Shown here one piece after another: positions 1 to 8,912 of a DNA stretch of 64,000 nt (its first letter is position 1; each line of letters opens with the position of its first letter). Under the pieces are notes generated by a model. The model did not search any database. It was not told where the DNA came from and saw nothing but the letters and a program-made list of their open reading frames with translations. The stretch is from an uncultured Microbulbifer sp. Lineage in GTDB: Bacteria; Pseudomonadota; Gammaproteobacteria; Pseudomonadales; Cellvibrionaceae. The translations under genes were made by a program, and so were the position numbers. Location: positions 62,001 through 126,000 of the forward strand of contig NZ_CANLDD010000001.1 of the NCBI RefSeq assembly GCF_947489355.1, given 5' to 3'.

Positions 1-288
1 TTTTTTTAAGAAATTGAAAACGTTGTTGCATATTCCGTTATGAATCGGCCTGGTAGATTCATATTTCATGTCAATAAAGAATGATATTCCAGCTTTCCCT
101 GATGCAGGTTGTTCTATATTCACAAGCTCACTCCAAATTGACAGTACTGAAGCCCGCCCCGATCTTATCGGTAGACTGTATTGGGATTTGTGGAGTATTT
201 TTTTACCGTTTTTCCGGTGTACGCCTGAACAACAAGCGCACAGCGTGTATCGCCTCTGGCTCAAAAAATGGGTTTCACTACCAGACAT
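1..288. other. Left-edge stretch without a convincing gene
   Basis: This AT-rich edge lies downstream of the minus-strand hydrolase gene. Overlapping short reading frames exist on the plus strand, but they lack a ribosome site, recognisable protein content and consistent codon use. I see no hairpin terminator and no RNA gene here. Confidence 0.5.
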
Positions 289-1350
289 TTACTGTGTCGG
301 TTGTGTATTGGAAGCGGCGAGGCTGAGTAACTCAAATGGTTGCCCTACCTCGAGCGTTATAAAGGCGGAAGGGGAGATACCCGCCTCATGTTTAGCCTGC
401 TCAAGAAGTTCAACGGGTTCTTTACGCGCTTCTGCACTCAGCTGGAAAGTGCCATAATGCATGCCTATCGATAGGTTCGCCTTTAGGTCAATATGCGCCT
501 GGACGGCTTCAAACGGGTCCAGGTGAACGGGTTTGAATAAGTTTCTGGGTGCGTAGGCGCCGATCGGAAGCAAAGCGACATCTATAGGTCCAAAGCGCTC
601 ATAGGTGCGCACATAATGATCCGCGTAGCCACTATCTCCACCAAAGTAAATTCTCTTACCGCCAACCTCTAAAAGAAAGCCACCCCAAAGCGTAGAGTTT
701 CTGTCCGTCAGTGAACGGCCAGAGAAGTGCTGGACATCCAGGAACCAGAGCCGGAAGTTGTCAGCAACCTGAATATTGTCCCACCAGTCCAGCTCGATGA
801 TTTTTTCAGAGACCGGCAAGCGGCGCCCCACACCAAGTCCCATATAGAGGAGTGGGTTGTCCCGTTCGATCAGCGTACTGATAGAATTCAAGTCCAGGTG
901 ATCATAATGATCATGGCTGATCAGAATGGCGTCGACCCTGGGTAAACTGTCAATGGTAATGCCCGGATTATGTACCCGCTTCGGTCCGATAAACGAAACC
1001 GGGCTGGTGCGCTCCGAAAATACCGGGTCAGTCAGGATATTGAATCCGCCCACCTGAATCAAAAAGGTGGCATGATTCACGAAGGTGATGCGTACATCGC
1101 TACCCTGAACCCGCTCAAGTGGGGCAGTATCCATCTCTGTTTCCACCCAGTCTGACCACTCAGCACGCTCTGTCTCGGCCTCTGTGGTAAGCCCACTCCA
1201 TACAATTTCCCAGAAAGACTTGGTTTCGACCGGATTGGTATTGCTAAATACCCCATCGTTGAAATTTGCTGATTTTTGTCTTATATCCACTTTGCTTGCT
1301 GCGCAAGCAGCCAGTAAAGCGCCGATAAAAAGAATCATTAATTTCCTCAT
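289..1350 (-). CDS. Metallo-beta-lactamase-fold lipoprotein hydrolase (UlaG/NAPE-PLD-like)
   Basis: The 353-residue protein opens with a short hydrophobic segment ending in a lipobox (LLAAC, Cys16), so it is predicted to be a lipid-anchored envelope protein. The metallo-beta-lactamase signature HDHYDH is at 146-151. Further candidate metal ligands are His208 (VQHFSGR), Asp239 (GGDSGY) and His298 (GMHYGTF). This layout is typical of the UlaG/NAPE-PLD-type branch rather than true beta-lactamases; the substrate is unknown. The frame stays open upstream to 1500, but the ATG at 1350 is preferred because it directly precedes the lipoprotein signal and avoids overlap with the dehydrogenase gene. It is probably co-transcribed with that dehydrogenase. 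Confidence 0.85.
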   Translation of the reverse strand: MRKLMILFIGALLAACAASKVDIRQKSANFNDGVFSNTNPVETKSFWEIVWSGLTTEAETERAEWSDWVETEMDTAPLERVQGSDVRITFVNHATFLIQVGGFNILTDPVFSERTSPVSFIGPKRVHNPGITIDSLPRVDAILISHDHYDHLDLNSISTLIERDNPLLYMGLGVGRRLPVSEKIIELDWWDNIQVADNFRLWFLDVQHFSGRSLTDRNSTLWGGFLLEVGGKRIYFGGDSGYADHYVRTYERFGPIDVALLPIGAYAPRNLFKPVHLDPFEAVQAHIDLKANLSIGMHYGTFQLSAEARKEPVELLEQAKHEAGISPSAFITLEVGQPFELLSLAASNTQPTQ

Positions 1351-1399
1351 CCTGGCGACACCCATTTCGATATAGTTTTTTAATAACAACCCGCCCATG

Positions 1400-2299
1400 C
1401 TATTTAAGTAACGGAGCAGTAAGACTTTCCAACTGGCCCCAAAGACAAGAGGCCCCATTGGGGTCGAGGGCGGGATCACCGGCTTGTAAAGCAACAACAC
1501 CTATGGTGTTGTGCCAATAGGTACCACGAGGGAGATCTTGCGTTGCACCTATCAACGAAGCTTGGGCGCCAGCTTCTTCGGAGATCAACTGAACGCTTCT
1601 CAACCAGGCAATAAAACCGGTTTTTGAGCCAATAAATCCACTTGCAACCACACCGGGGTGGACAGCAATTGGGTGCAGATTAGGATAACGTCTTTTAAGC
1701 TCGGCCACCTGCCAGAGATTTCCCAGCTTACTGCGGACGTATACCTTATTAGCCGAATCGTAGGGAATATCTGCTGAACACGCTTTTGCCAAAATGTAAA
1801 TATCACCTGTCGTCATTACAATTCGCGCGTTCCGGGTCAACAGGTTCCTTTCGATCAAAAGCCGATAGAGAATATGATGACCAAGAACGTTCACGGCAAA
1901 AGTCTTTTCGAGTCCCATTACCGTTTTTTCCGCTTTTTTCGGCAACAGTCCAGCATTACAAATCACTAAATCAAATGGCGTATCACCCAAACAATCGATA
2001 GCGGAAACGATGGATAAGGGATCACCCAAGTCCACCATCAAAGTGTCTGCTTCCGGCAGAATACCGCTGCCATGGGACAAACCTCTGGCCATGGTTGTGA
2101 CCTGGGCTCCACGCTCCATCAGTCCACGTGAAACAAATTCCCCGACTCCAGCAGCTCCTCCGGTGACGAGGGCCCTCTTGCCGTCGAGGCGGGGGTGGGC
2201 GGGACAGATTCGGTTTTTCCTTTTCTGGCCAAGCGTACAAGCCAAAATACGGCTAATCCGACCGGATCGCGGTATAGTGGGGTTCAGCTCAAAAGACAT
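1400..2299 (-). CDS. Short-chain dehydrogenase/reductase (SDR)
   Basis: The 299-residue protein is predicted to be an NAD(P)-dependent oxidoreductase of the SDR superfamily. The Rossmann dinucleotide motif TGGAAGVG is at 46-53, NAG at 115-117, and the catalytic YVRSK (Tyr187, Lys191). The usual catalytic Ser position falls in an MTTGD stretch, so Thr may replace it. A 40-residue extension precedes the Rossmann fold, longer than usual for a classical SDR, so an internal start is possible. The gene lies upstream of the lipoprotein hydrolase on the same strand and divergent from the TetR gene, which probably controls both. The substrate cannot be told. Confidence 0.85.
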   Translation of the reverse strand: MSFELNPTIPRSGRISRILACTLGQKRKNRICPAHPRLDGKRALVTGGAAGVGEFVSRGLMERGAQVTTMARGLSHGSGILPEADTLMVDLGDPLSIVSAIDCLGDTPFDLVICNAGLLPKKAEKTVMGLEKTFAVNVLGHHILYRLLIERNLLTRNARIVMTTGDIYILAKACSADIPYDSANKVYVRSKLGNLWQVAELKRRYPNLHPIAVHPGVVASGFIGSKTGFIAWLRSVQLISEEAGAQASLIGATQDLPRGTYWHNTIGVVALQAGDPALDPNGASCLWGQLESLTAPLLK

Positions 2300-2343
2300 A
2301 AAATTTACTCGTTTCCACTGAAATCACAGGTTGAGCGCTCTGA

Positions 2344-2385
2344 TTGACATTGGAATGACAATTTACAATAATTGTCATTCCAATG
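2344..2385. promoter_or_regulatory. Divergent promoter with 16-bp-arm palindromic operator
   Basis: A perfect inverted repeat has arms CATTGGAATGACAATT (2348-2363) and its complement (2370-2385), separated by 6 nt. A consensus -35 TTGACA (2344-2349) with AATAAT 17 nt downstream faces the TetR gene. On the other strand TTGACT (2393-2388) with TATTGT 17 nt away faces the SDR gene. The palindrome overlaps both core promoters, as expected for a TetR-family operator repressing both directions. That TetR binds here is inference. Confidence 0.75.
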
Positions 2386-2417
2386 AAAGTCAAGCCCGAC
2401 AAGGGTCACTCGATAAG

Positions 2418-3011
2418 ATGCTTACTACTGAACAGATACTGGACGCCGCTGAGGATGTATTGCGCCGGTTTGGCCCGCGGAAAACGACAGTAGTGGATGT
2501 CGCGCGCGCACTTGGCGTCAGCCATGGAACCGTCTATCGGCATTTCGACACTAAGGCCGCGCTCCATGAAGCCATTACTACAAGATGGTTTGAGAGGGTC
2601 ACATCACCCTTAGCCACAATAGCCAGGATACCCTCCCGTCCCTGTCACCGTTTGCGGGCGTGGTTTGAGACATTGATGGCTATCAAACAGCACAAGGCGC
2701 ATGAAGACCCGGAGCTGTTTGCTTCTTATTTATTACTTGCAAATAAAAGTTCGAAAAAAATCGTGTTTGAGCATGTTGAAATTATGATCAAACAAGTTGA
2801 ACGGATCCTGGCCGATGGCTGCGATGACGGTTCGTTTGAAATCAATAATTGCGCTGCCACCGCCCGCTCTCTGTTTTTTGCAACATTTCGCTTTCATCAC
2901 CCACTCCATGCAAACGAGTGGAGTGATGAACATCTTAAAGAGGATTTCGACCACCTGTTCACTATGCTGGAACATGCCATCCAAAAACGCAGTGAATACT
3001 CAGTTGGTTAA
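2418..3011 (+). CDS. TetR/AcrR-family transcriptional regulator
   Basis: The protein has 197 residues from the ATG at 2418. A TetR-type helix-turn-helix covers about residues 7-50 (TVVDVARALGVSHGTVYRHFDTK), followed by an all-helical ligand/dimerisation domain. The frame is open upstream to a TTG at 2331, but that start would place the palindromic operator inside the coding region, so 2418 is preferred. The gene is divergent from the SDR-hydrolase pair and probably represses that pair and itself through the palindrome at 2348-2385. The inducer is unknown. Confidence 0.85.
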   Translation: MLTTEQILDAAEDVLRRFGPRKTTVVDVARALGVSHGTVYRHFDTKAALHEAITTRWFERVTSPLATIARIPSRPCHRLRAWFETLMAIKQHKAHEDPELFASYLLLANKSSKKIVFEHVEIMIKQVERILADGCDDGSFEINNCAATARSLFFATFRFHHPLHANEWSDEHLKEDFDHLFTMLEHAIQKRSEYSVG

Positions 3012-3376
3012 CCCAGAAAAGTGGCACTTCCCCGCGCTGTAGAGAGATCATCCTCAAGGTGCTTCAGTGGTCACGCACAACCAATGGCGAGGGTTTCATA
3101 ACTATTTTTGCTGCCGCCCTAACGGACACCCATCAATGCAAAGAATCAGTATCCTGTGGCGATATGGAAGTAATTCTGGAGAGCAGTGCGGGAAGATATC
3201 TGAGTTCTTGAACGAGTCATCGGGGAAACAGTAAGGGCTTACGGCGCCCATAAAGCGCTAACCTATGGGGTCGTGCACCTATCCAATACGCTGTACGAGC
3301 GCAATATATGCCTTTTCAACATGGTGGAGTATTTCCGACATCGCACATTAAAAGATTACTGTTGTAATACACCAAT
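3012..3376. other. Intergenic region, nothing recognised
   Basis: This separates the TetR gene from the convergent TPR gene. Both strands show only short broken frames. No RNA gene, repeat or IS end was recognised before the terminator. Confidence 0.5.
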
Positions 3377-3408
3377 AAAAAGGCCGCATAGTTCTATGCG
3401 GCCTTTTT
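3377..3408. terminator. Bidirectional Rho-independent terminator
   Basis: The stem AAAAAGGCCGCATA / TATGCGGCCTTTTT with a 4-nt GTTC loop has A and T runs on either side, so it can end transcription from both directions. It lies 22 bp beyond the stop of the TPR gene, the last gene of the TonB operon. Confidence 0.9.
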
Positions 3409-3429
3409 GAAACGAAGCACTCAAGATAA

Positions 3430-4785
3430 TTAAATTGCTGCCAGCTGCTCTTCGCGCGCCTTTTCATCCTCGACAAAGGAGATCCACTGCCTAGCGCTCC
3501 TCTCAGAGCGCTTGTCTTTCAGGGCTTTCCTAAGGCTGCTGAGCGCAGCGTCATATTGTTTCAGATTGGCATTGGCCATGCCTATTACGACATACAACTG
3601 ATCCTGGCGCTTAACCCCGCCTTTGGCCAGGGCTTTCCTGCCCACCGCAACGGCTTTCTTATTCTCATCCAGATCCAGATAGATACTGGCCAGACGAGAA
3701 TAGATTTGGCCTTTGTCGGACAGCTTGGCCGCCGCCTCCAATTGCGGAATCGCTTTTTGCAACTCCTGAGCCATCTGGTACGCCTGGGCCAGGGTTTCCA
3801 GATTCTTGGCATTGCGCGGAATTTTCTTCTCCTTGATCCCTTTGGCAATGACCTTGGCCCCCTTATAGGGCATCTCATACCCCATAAAGAGATAGCCCAT
3901 ATTCAGCAGGTCTTTTTCCTTCTGTAAAGCCCCGGCAAGGTAGGCCGCTTCCATCATATGCAACTGGTCTCTGTCACGCTTAAGCTCACCGTACATTGCC
4001 GCCAAAGTGAGGTAGTACACGGGCTTTGGGTAGTGTTGCAACAATTTTTCCAGAACAGCAGCCACTTTTTTGTAGTCATCGCGTTCAAAATAAATGTACT
4101 GCTGTAATCCGTACCAGTTCTCCTTGGGCACCTTGCCTGTTTTCTCATACATGGATACCGCCACACTGATATCCGCAAGCGCCTTGCCCTGGTCGCCAAT
4201 CTGCTGATAGGCCTGGGCGCGCAATGCATAGGAATCCGCAGTGACGCGATCTGAAACCTTCATCCACTGGTTCAGATAATTGACCGCCTGCTTATAGTTC
4301 TCGGTCACAAAATACAGCTGGGCCAATGTGAACAAAGTGCCCTCTTCCAGCGCTACCGGAAGATTTTTCTCGCCCTGACTCAACACCTTCTTGAAGAAGG
4401 GGATCGCCTCCTTGTAGCGCTCCATACTGTAATAGACAACACCAAATAAGTTGTACATTTGCGCTATTTCGTAGCCATTGTAGCGCTTCTTACTGGCATC
4501 CATTTCCTTCAACGCAGCCAGTGCGCCCACCCAGTCTTCTGCGTCATAAGCTTCCTGGACTTTTTCCAGCTTTTTATACGCTGCCTGGCGCATGGCCGGC
4601 ACCTTGCGGGTTTTCTTCTTGCTGGGTTTGTTTTGTTCCTGCGCCTGTGCTGAGGCGAAAGGCGCGGAAACACCCGCAGCTTCCAGTATGCTAACACTGA
4701 CCGCCGGTGCCAGAACCAGGGGGAACGCTAGCGACACGCGCAGAGCGAGCCTGGACAAACCTTTAGCCATGGTTGTCAACTTCAT
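3430..4785 (-). CDS. TPR-repeat periplasmic protein of the TonB operon
   Basis: The 451-residue protein has an N-terminal signal-type segment (about 1-48), a Lys-rich linker, and then a helical repeat region with several TPR-like units, for example YNLFGVVYYSMERYKEAIPFF and LTLAAMYGEL. A strong ribosome site (GGGGAAG) precedes the ATG. It is the last gene of the DUF3450-TtpC-ExbB-ExbD-TonB operon, 12 nt after the tonB stop. TPR proteins in this position are common in Vibrio/Shewanella-type TonB2 operons and probably scaffold the periplasmic energy-transduction complex. The specific role is inferred. Confidence 0.85.
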   Translation of the reverse strand: MKLTTMAKGLSRLALRVSLAFPLVLAPAVSVSILEAAGVSAPFASAQAQEQNKPSKKKTRKVPAMRQAAYKKLEKVQEAYDAEDWVGALAALKEMDASKKRYNGYEIAQMYNLFGVVYYSMERYKEAIPFFKKVLSQGEKNLPVALEEGTLFTLAQLYFVTENYKQAVNYLNQWMKVSDRVTADSYALRAQAYQQIGDQGKALADISVAVSMYEKTGKVPKENWYGLQQYIYFERDDYKKVAAVLEKLLQHYPKPVYYLTLAAMYGELKRDRDQLHMMEAAYLAGALQKEKDLLNMGYLFMGYEMPYKGAKVIAKGIKEKKIPRNAKNLETLAQAYQMAQELQKAIPQLEAAAKLSDKGQIYSRLASIYLDLDENKKAVAVGRKALAKGGVKRQDQLYVVIGMANANLKQYDAALSSLRKALKDKRSERSARQWISFVEDEKAREEQLAAI

Positions 4786-4797
4786 AGTGCTTCCCCT

Positions 4798-5415
4798 TTA
4801 GTTTTCGGCCATAGTAAAGCTGATCTTGGTCTGCACATTGGGCACCTCAATCGGCTTGCCATCGACCACACGCGGCTTGTACTTGTACTTCAATGCGGAC
4901 TTCAGCGCGTTCCTGTTGAAAATAGTGGTCGGCTTGCCTTTCGAAGTAAAGGCCTCAACCACCACCGGGTCGCGCACAGAACCATTGGTGGTCACTGTAT
5001 ATTTGACAATAACATAGCCTTCGATGCCGCGCTGCTGTGCACGGCGCGGGTACTGGGCCTGTACTTTGACGATGGGTAGATAATCGCCCTCGCCAAAGCT
5101 GAATCCAGACAGCTTGATACCGTCGTTGCCGCGGGGGGCTGAAATATTGATGCTACTGTCAATGGTTGGATCGTCAAATTCCGGTTCCAGCATCTCTGGC
5201 GGAGGCGTTTCCGGGTCTTCCGGCTTCTCCGGTTTGGCGGTGTCGTACTGAATTTCAAGTTCTTGTTCGGGCATCACCACGTCGGCAACTTTGAACTGCT
5301 CCTTTTCCTCCGGAGCGGTCATATTTGCCTCAATCAGCTGATGCATGGTGAAGATGAGGCCAAATGTCGTGGCGGCTGCCAACGTACCTGCCCCAAGGAG
5401 TCTTACCGGATTCAT
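4798..5415 (-). CDS. tonB: Energy transducer TonB (TonB2-type)
   Basis: The 205-residue protein has one N-terminal membrane segment (about 7-25), then a Pro/Glu-rich periplasmic spacer (about 50-80), then a C-terminal TonB domain (YPRRAQQRGIEGYVIVKYTV, about 122 to the end). TonB carries proton-motive energy from the ExbB/ExbD motor to outer-membrane receptors. The short spacer and the neighbours (TtpC-like, ExbB, ExbD, TPR) point to the TonB2 type rather than the classical long TonB1. Two nucleotides separate it from exbD. Confidence 0.9.
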   Translation of the reverse strand: MNPVRLLGAGTLAAATTFGLIFTMHQLIEANMTAPEEKEQFKVADVVMPEQELEIQYDTAKPEKPEDPETPPPEMLEPEFDDPTIDSSINISAPRGNDGIKLSGFSFGEGDYLPIVKVQAQYPRRAQQRGIEGYVIVKYTVTTNGSVRDPVVVEAFTSKGKPTTIFNRNALKSALKYKYKPRVVDGKPIEVPNVQTKISFTMAEN

Positions 5416-5417
5416 AG

Positions 5418-5819
5418 CTAACTCTTCTCTGTCGCGACCGAAACTTTCTCAATACCGATCTTCCTGGCCGCTTGCGCAATCAGGGCAATTTTCTCAATAT
5501 TCGCGCCCTTATCGGGCTGAATCACCAACCACCCTTTCGGATTTTCGGAGTAGAGGCGCTCCAGGACGATTCTTACCTGACGCTCGTCAACTTTCTCCTT
5601 GGCAATCCAGATCTCATTGCTTTCGTTGATCGCTACCAGAATAGAAGCGGCCTTGAGTTCAGCGGTTGTCGCCTCCGGCTTCAGCACTTCGGCACCCGGC
5701 ACTTTGATAAAAGTCGCGGTGACGATAAAGAAGATCAGCATAATAAACACCACGTCCAACATGGGCGTGAGGTCAATCGCTCCTGCCTCTTCTTCTGCCG
5801 TATTTTGTCTTTTGCTCAT
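5418..5819 (-). CDS. exbD: Biopolymer transport protein ExbD
   Basis: The 133-residue protein has a single N-terminal membrane helix containing the functional Asp (LTPMLDVVFIMLIFFIVTATF), followed by a periplasmic domain. ExbD forms the proton-driven stator with ExbB. The length and the LD-V-FI-L-FF pattern fit the ExbD/TolR family. The gene lies between exbB (114 nt upstream) and tonB (2 nt downstream). Confidence 0.92.
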   Translation of the reverse strand: MSKRQNTAEEEAGAIDLTPMLDVVFIMLIFFIVTATFIKVPGAEVLKPEATTAELKAASILVAINESNEIWIAKEKVDERQVRIVLERLYSENPKGWLVIQPDKGANIEKIALIAQAARKIGIEKVSVATEKS

Positions 5820-5933
5820 AGCAACTCTCTTGCGAACTTTTCCCGCGAGGGGCCCCAGGAGGTACCCGCGGCGGGAATCTCTGGCTTGGCTAAACCTTCA
5901 CAGCAAATAAGCTGGCCTATTCGCTGATGTGTG

Positions 5934-6461
5934 CTAGTGATCCATGGTCAGATGATCTTCCAGCAGCTGGGTCTCCCGCTCTGCCTTGCGGGTAAGGTAG
6001 GTGTTGGCAAAAACACCGGACAGCGCTGCAACCATACCCGCCATGGTGGGGATAGTTGCCATGGATACACCGCTGGCCATCTGCTTGGCGTCACCACCAC
6101 CGGTAATCGCGAGAACATCGAACACGTTGATCATGCCCCAGACCGTACCCAAGAGCCCGAACAGGGGCGCCAGGGCCACACAGGCCTGAATCATGTCCAT
6201 ATTGTCCTGAATCCTCTCGGAAACCCGGGAGACCATCGCATAACGGATCTGGTGGGAACCCCAGGAATTGCGCTCACCGCGCCCCTCCCACTGGTCCACA
6301 GCACCCTGAACGTCACTTTTCAACCCCTTGTTGAAATAGAAGATCCGTTCAAAAATCAGCGTCCACATAAAGAAGGTCAGACCGGCGATCAGGAACAGTA
6401 CTGGCCCGCCCGACGCCATAAAGGCGTTGACAGCGGCCCATGCGTCGATTAATGCGTGCAT
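5934..6461 (-). CDS. exbB: MotA/TolQ/ExbB proton channel protein
   Basis: The 175-residue protein has three membrane segments (about 18-38, 93-117, 134-156). The conserved channel region ALAPLFGLLGTVWGMI is followed by IPTMAGMVAALSGVFANTYL. It is the short ExbB2-type channel subunit. It lies 14 nt downstream of the longer ExbB-like (TtpC) gene and upstream of exbD, so two distinct ExbB-family proteins occur in one operon, as in Vibrio TonB2 systems. Confidence 0.92.
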   Translation of the reverse strand: MHALIDAWAAVNAFMASGGPVLFLIAGLTFFMWTLIFERIFYFNKGLKSDVQGAVDQWEGRGERNSWGSHQIRYAMVSRVSERIQDNMDMIQACVALAPLFGLLGTVWGMINVFDVLAITGGGDAKQMASGVSMATIPTMAGMVAALSGVFANTYLTRKAERETQLLEDHLTMDH

Positions 6462-6475
6462 GTTGCCGCCTCCTC

Positions 6476-7846
6476 TTATTTACGCTCGGCGTTTTCCGCC
6501 ACGATACCGGTACTCTGCTCTTCCAGAATATGCAGGATACGCTTGGCGCGACCGTTCACGATAGTGTGCATCAACACAGTCGGGATAGCGACACACAGAC
6601 CCAAAACGGTGGTAATCAGTGCCGAGGAGATACCGCCGGCCATGGCTCTCGGGTCACCGGCACCGAAGATGGTGATCGCCTGGAAGGTAATGATCATGCC
6701 GGTAACGGTCCCCAGGAGGCCCAGCAGCGGCGCCACCATAGCGATAATCTTCAGCAGGTTGAGGCCGGTCTCGATCGCCGGGCGCTCCTTCAATACCGCT
6801 TCTTCCATCTTCAGCTCCAGGGTTTCACCGTCAACCCCCTTATTTTCCTCTGCCACCGCCAGTACACGGCCCAACGGGTTGTTGGTATTTGGCGTGGCGG
6901 AACGCAGTTGGGCATTCACCTTGGCACTCACACCGAAGAGCACAACCAGGCGGAAGATAGCCAGCAGCATGGCGAAGGCACCGACGGCAGTGATGATATA
7001 ACCCACAATTTTACCCTGGTGCCAGCGCTCGATAAGGTCCGGGCTGTTGATCATGGCCTTCAGGTAGGAACCGCCGGTAGGGCCTGTGGGATCAACCCCG
7101 AAAGCGCTGAAGCCGGCGCTGGAAGCCTGCAGATTCTCCGCCATCTTCTGGAACTTGGCGTCCGGCTGGCGAACCAGCTCAGCCATTTTATAGGCGTCGT
7201 TCATCTCCAGGTATTTGCCGTTGGAAACCAGATTGAAGTTACCCACACGAACAACTTCCTGCTGGACCTGCTCACCGCTGGGCTTGATCACAGTGGCATT
7301 GAACTTGACAACCTTGCCGGATTCGATTGTTTCCCGCTGGATTTCAAACCACAGGCGCTCAATTTCTGCAATAGTCGGCAGTTTAGTGGCCGTATTCATC
7401 TTGGCAAGCAGGCCGTCAATAAATTCTGTCCGGCCCGGGTATTGCGCAGAGACCAGGGAAGAGTCGATATTTGCGCGCAGGTCTGCGGCGGTAGAAGACA
7501 TATGGCCGAATAGTTCTTTCAGAGAGCCCAGGCGCTCATCCAGTTGATCACGCTTCTGATTTATGGCGCCTTCCTGGTCCTGATATTGCTTTTCCAGTTC
7601 CTCGGAGCGCTTTTCCTCAGCGGTGCGAACATTTTTGGCCCTGTTCAGCAGCGTCTGCTGATTGGCTTTTTGGCGGCGAAATTCGGCTTCGCGCTGCCTG
7701 TGTTCCTGGGATTCAGCGATTTTGGATTGCCGAACCATCTTCAACAGATCATCGAGAGAAGCGGCTTTTTCCTGCGCAACTGCAGAGAAACTGATCAGGC
7801 CAGCCGCGGCTGCCACTAGTATACGTTTGGCGATAGAGGTTTTCAT
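6476..7846 (-). CDS. TtpC-like ExbB-family protein with long periplasmic domain
   Basis: The 456-residue protein has a signal peptide (about 1-24), a long charged coiled-coil (about 30-125), a periplasmic domain, a membrane helix (about 275-298), and a C-terminal MotA/TolQ/ExbB channel domain (MVAPLLGLLGTVTGMI, then SSALITTVLGLCVAIPTVL). This fusion of a periplasmic coiled-coil domain to an ExbB domain is the TtpC architecture of Vibrio TonB2 systems, where TtpC is needed alongside ExbB2, ExbD2 and TonB2. The start overlaps the stop of the DUF3450 gene as ATGA, which implies translational coupling. GGAGG lies just upstream. Confidence 0.88.
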   Translation of the reverse strand: MKTSIAKRILVAAAAGLISFSAVAQEKAASLDDLLKMVRQSKIAESQEHRQREAEFRRQKANQQTLLNRAKNVRTAEEKRSEELEKQYQDQEGAINQKRDQLDERLGSLKELFGHMSSTAADLRANIDSSLVSAQYPGRTEFIDGLLAKMNTATKLPTIAEIERLWFEIQRETIESGKVVKFNATVIKPSGEQVQQEVVRVGNFNLVSNGKYLEMNDAYKMAELVRQPDAKFQKMAENLQASSAGFSAFGVDPTGPTGGSYLKAMINSPDLIERWHQGKIVGYIITAVGAFAMLLAIFRLVVLFGVSAKVNAQLRSATPNTNNPLGRVLAVAEENKGVDGETLELKMEEAVLKERPAIETGLNLLKIIAMVAPLLGLLGTVTGMIITFQAITIFGAGDPRAMAGGISSALITTVLGLCVAIPTVLMHTIVNGRAKRILHILEEQSTGIVAENAERK

Positions 7847-8625
7847 TGCGCTGCCTCCGGAGCCGGGATCGGCGTGGTCATGATGTCGATGGAGGCCTGT
7901 TTCCTGGCGATCTTCAAGCCGTTCATAAGGGCACGACGGTAGGTGCCAGTGTCGATTTCAACCCAGACTTGCTGGCCCTTGTCGTAAGCGAGGGAGATAT
8001 TGGAATCAGTTGTCTGGGCGAGCAGTGCGATACGACCGATCTGCAGCACGTTTACCTCACGCTCCTGGCCGTTTACATTCAGGGTGTCGCCGTAAGTGTC
8101 GATCTTACGCGCGTACTCCGCTTCGTAATTGTACAGTTCCAGTACCTCGCGGAACTTCTCCGCAACCGTAATATCGGAACGGTCCATATTATTTTTTACG
8201 TTTACTAGATTGGCCATGCGCTCGTCCAGTTTGAAGGGCGCATCCAGTTCAATAAACTGCTCCAGGCCCTCCAGCATGCGCAATATCAGTGGCTGGATCT
8301 GGCGTTCAATGACGGTGACGTTGGCGATGGATTCGTCCAGGTCGTTGATCACTTCAAGCTGGTTGGCCAGTTGCTTTTCCAGCTGACGGTTGTATACGCG
8401 CAGACCGTCGATTTGCTTGTTGACCACCTTGAAATCCTGCAGCAGGCCGCTGGTTTCCTCGGCAATCTTGTCAATGCGTTTTTGCGATGCCCGGGCCGCA
8501 GTGGTTTTCTGCTGGCCGACGGCGAGGACGTTATCGAGAGTATCCGCGTTGGCTACGCTGCCATAGAGCGCGCCGGCAGACAGCACAGTGGCCAGCGCCA
8601 CAGCCATGAATCGCTTGGTTTTCAT
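7843..8625 (-). CDS. DUF3450 periplasmic coiled-coil protein
   Basis: The protein has 260 residues from the ATG at 8625, with a signal peptide cleaved near VANA-DTL (residue 27). It has a coiled-coil of about 90 residues (RIDKIAEET through NVTVIERQ) and then a helical domain. A GGGGGG ribosome site precedes this start; the frame is open further upstream but without signal-peptide character. DUF3450 proteins typically head TonB2/TtpC operons in marine gammaproteobacteria, and the function is unproven. It is the first gene of the operon ending at 3430. Confidence 0.85.
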   Translation of the reverse strand: MKTKRFMAVALATVLSAGALYGSVANADTLDNVLAVGQQKTTAARASQKRIDKIAEETSGLLQDFKVVNKQIDGLRVYNRQLEKQLANQLEVINDLDESIANVTVIERQIQPLILRMLEGLEQFIELDAPFKLDERMANLVNVKNNMDRSDITVAEKFREVLELYNYEAEYARKIDTYGDTLNVNGQEREVNVLQIGRIALLAQTTDSNISLAYDKGQQVWVEIDTGTYRRALMNGLKIARKQASIDIMTTPIPAPEAAQ

Positions 8626-8738
8626 TAGACCCCCCAGTGGGTTCAATATTTCACAACATGGTCGCGATGATTTAGCTGCCAAAACGCGGTGTCCTTTTGT
8701 TTTAAAAACATTGGCTAGAAGACAGCTAGGAGCCGCAC

Positions 8739-8766
8739 ATTGTAAACAGCCGATTTGATTATTCAA
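8739..8766 (-). promoter_or_regulatory. Candidate sigma-70 promoter of the TonB2 operon
   Basis: On the minus strand TTGAAT (8766-8761), a 16-nt spacer and TACAAT (8744-8739) lie about 115 nt upstream of the DUF3450 start. The -10 box matches consensus at 5 of 6 positions. No Fur-box-like palindrome was found in 8626-8912, although related TonB systems are often iron-regulated. Confidence 0.4.
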
Positions 8767-8912
8767 ATGCCGATTGTCAGCATCGGCCAGCATGGGTAAC
8801 AAGGTAACAACCGGGTAACACGATCGAGTCACTTTCACACATTAGCGGCGCCATTCCCTGTGCAGGCTGTCAGAGAATTTAACAGACTGATCAACTTTTA
8901 ATCAAATTGTTT

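Noticed and set aside
6440-7513. Long plus-strand open frame (357 codons) opposite the ExbB/TtpC genes
   Set aside because: It is antisense to well-supported genes, His/Gln/Gly-rich without domain content, and arises from the high GC at third codon positions.
8626-8912. Possible Fur box controlling the TonB2 operon
   Set aside because: No stretch resembling the 19-bp Fur consensus was found; only a sigma-70-like promoter was kept.
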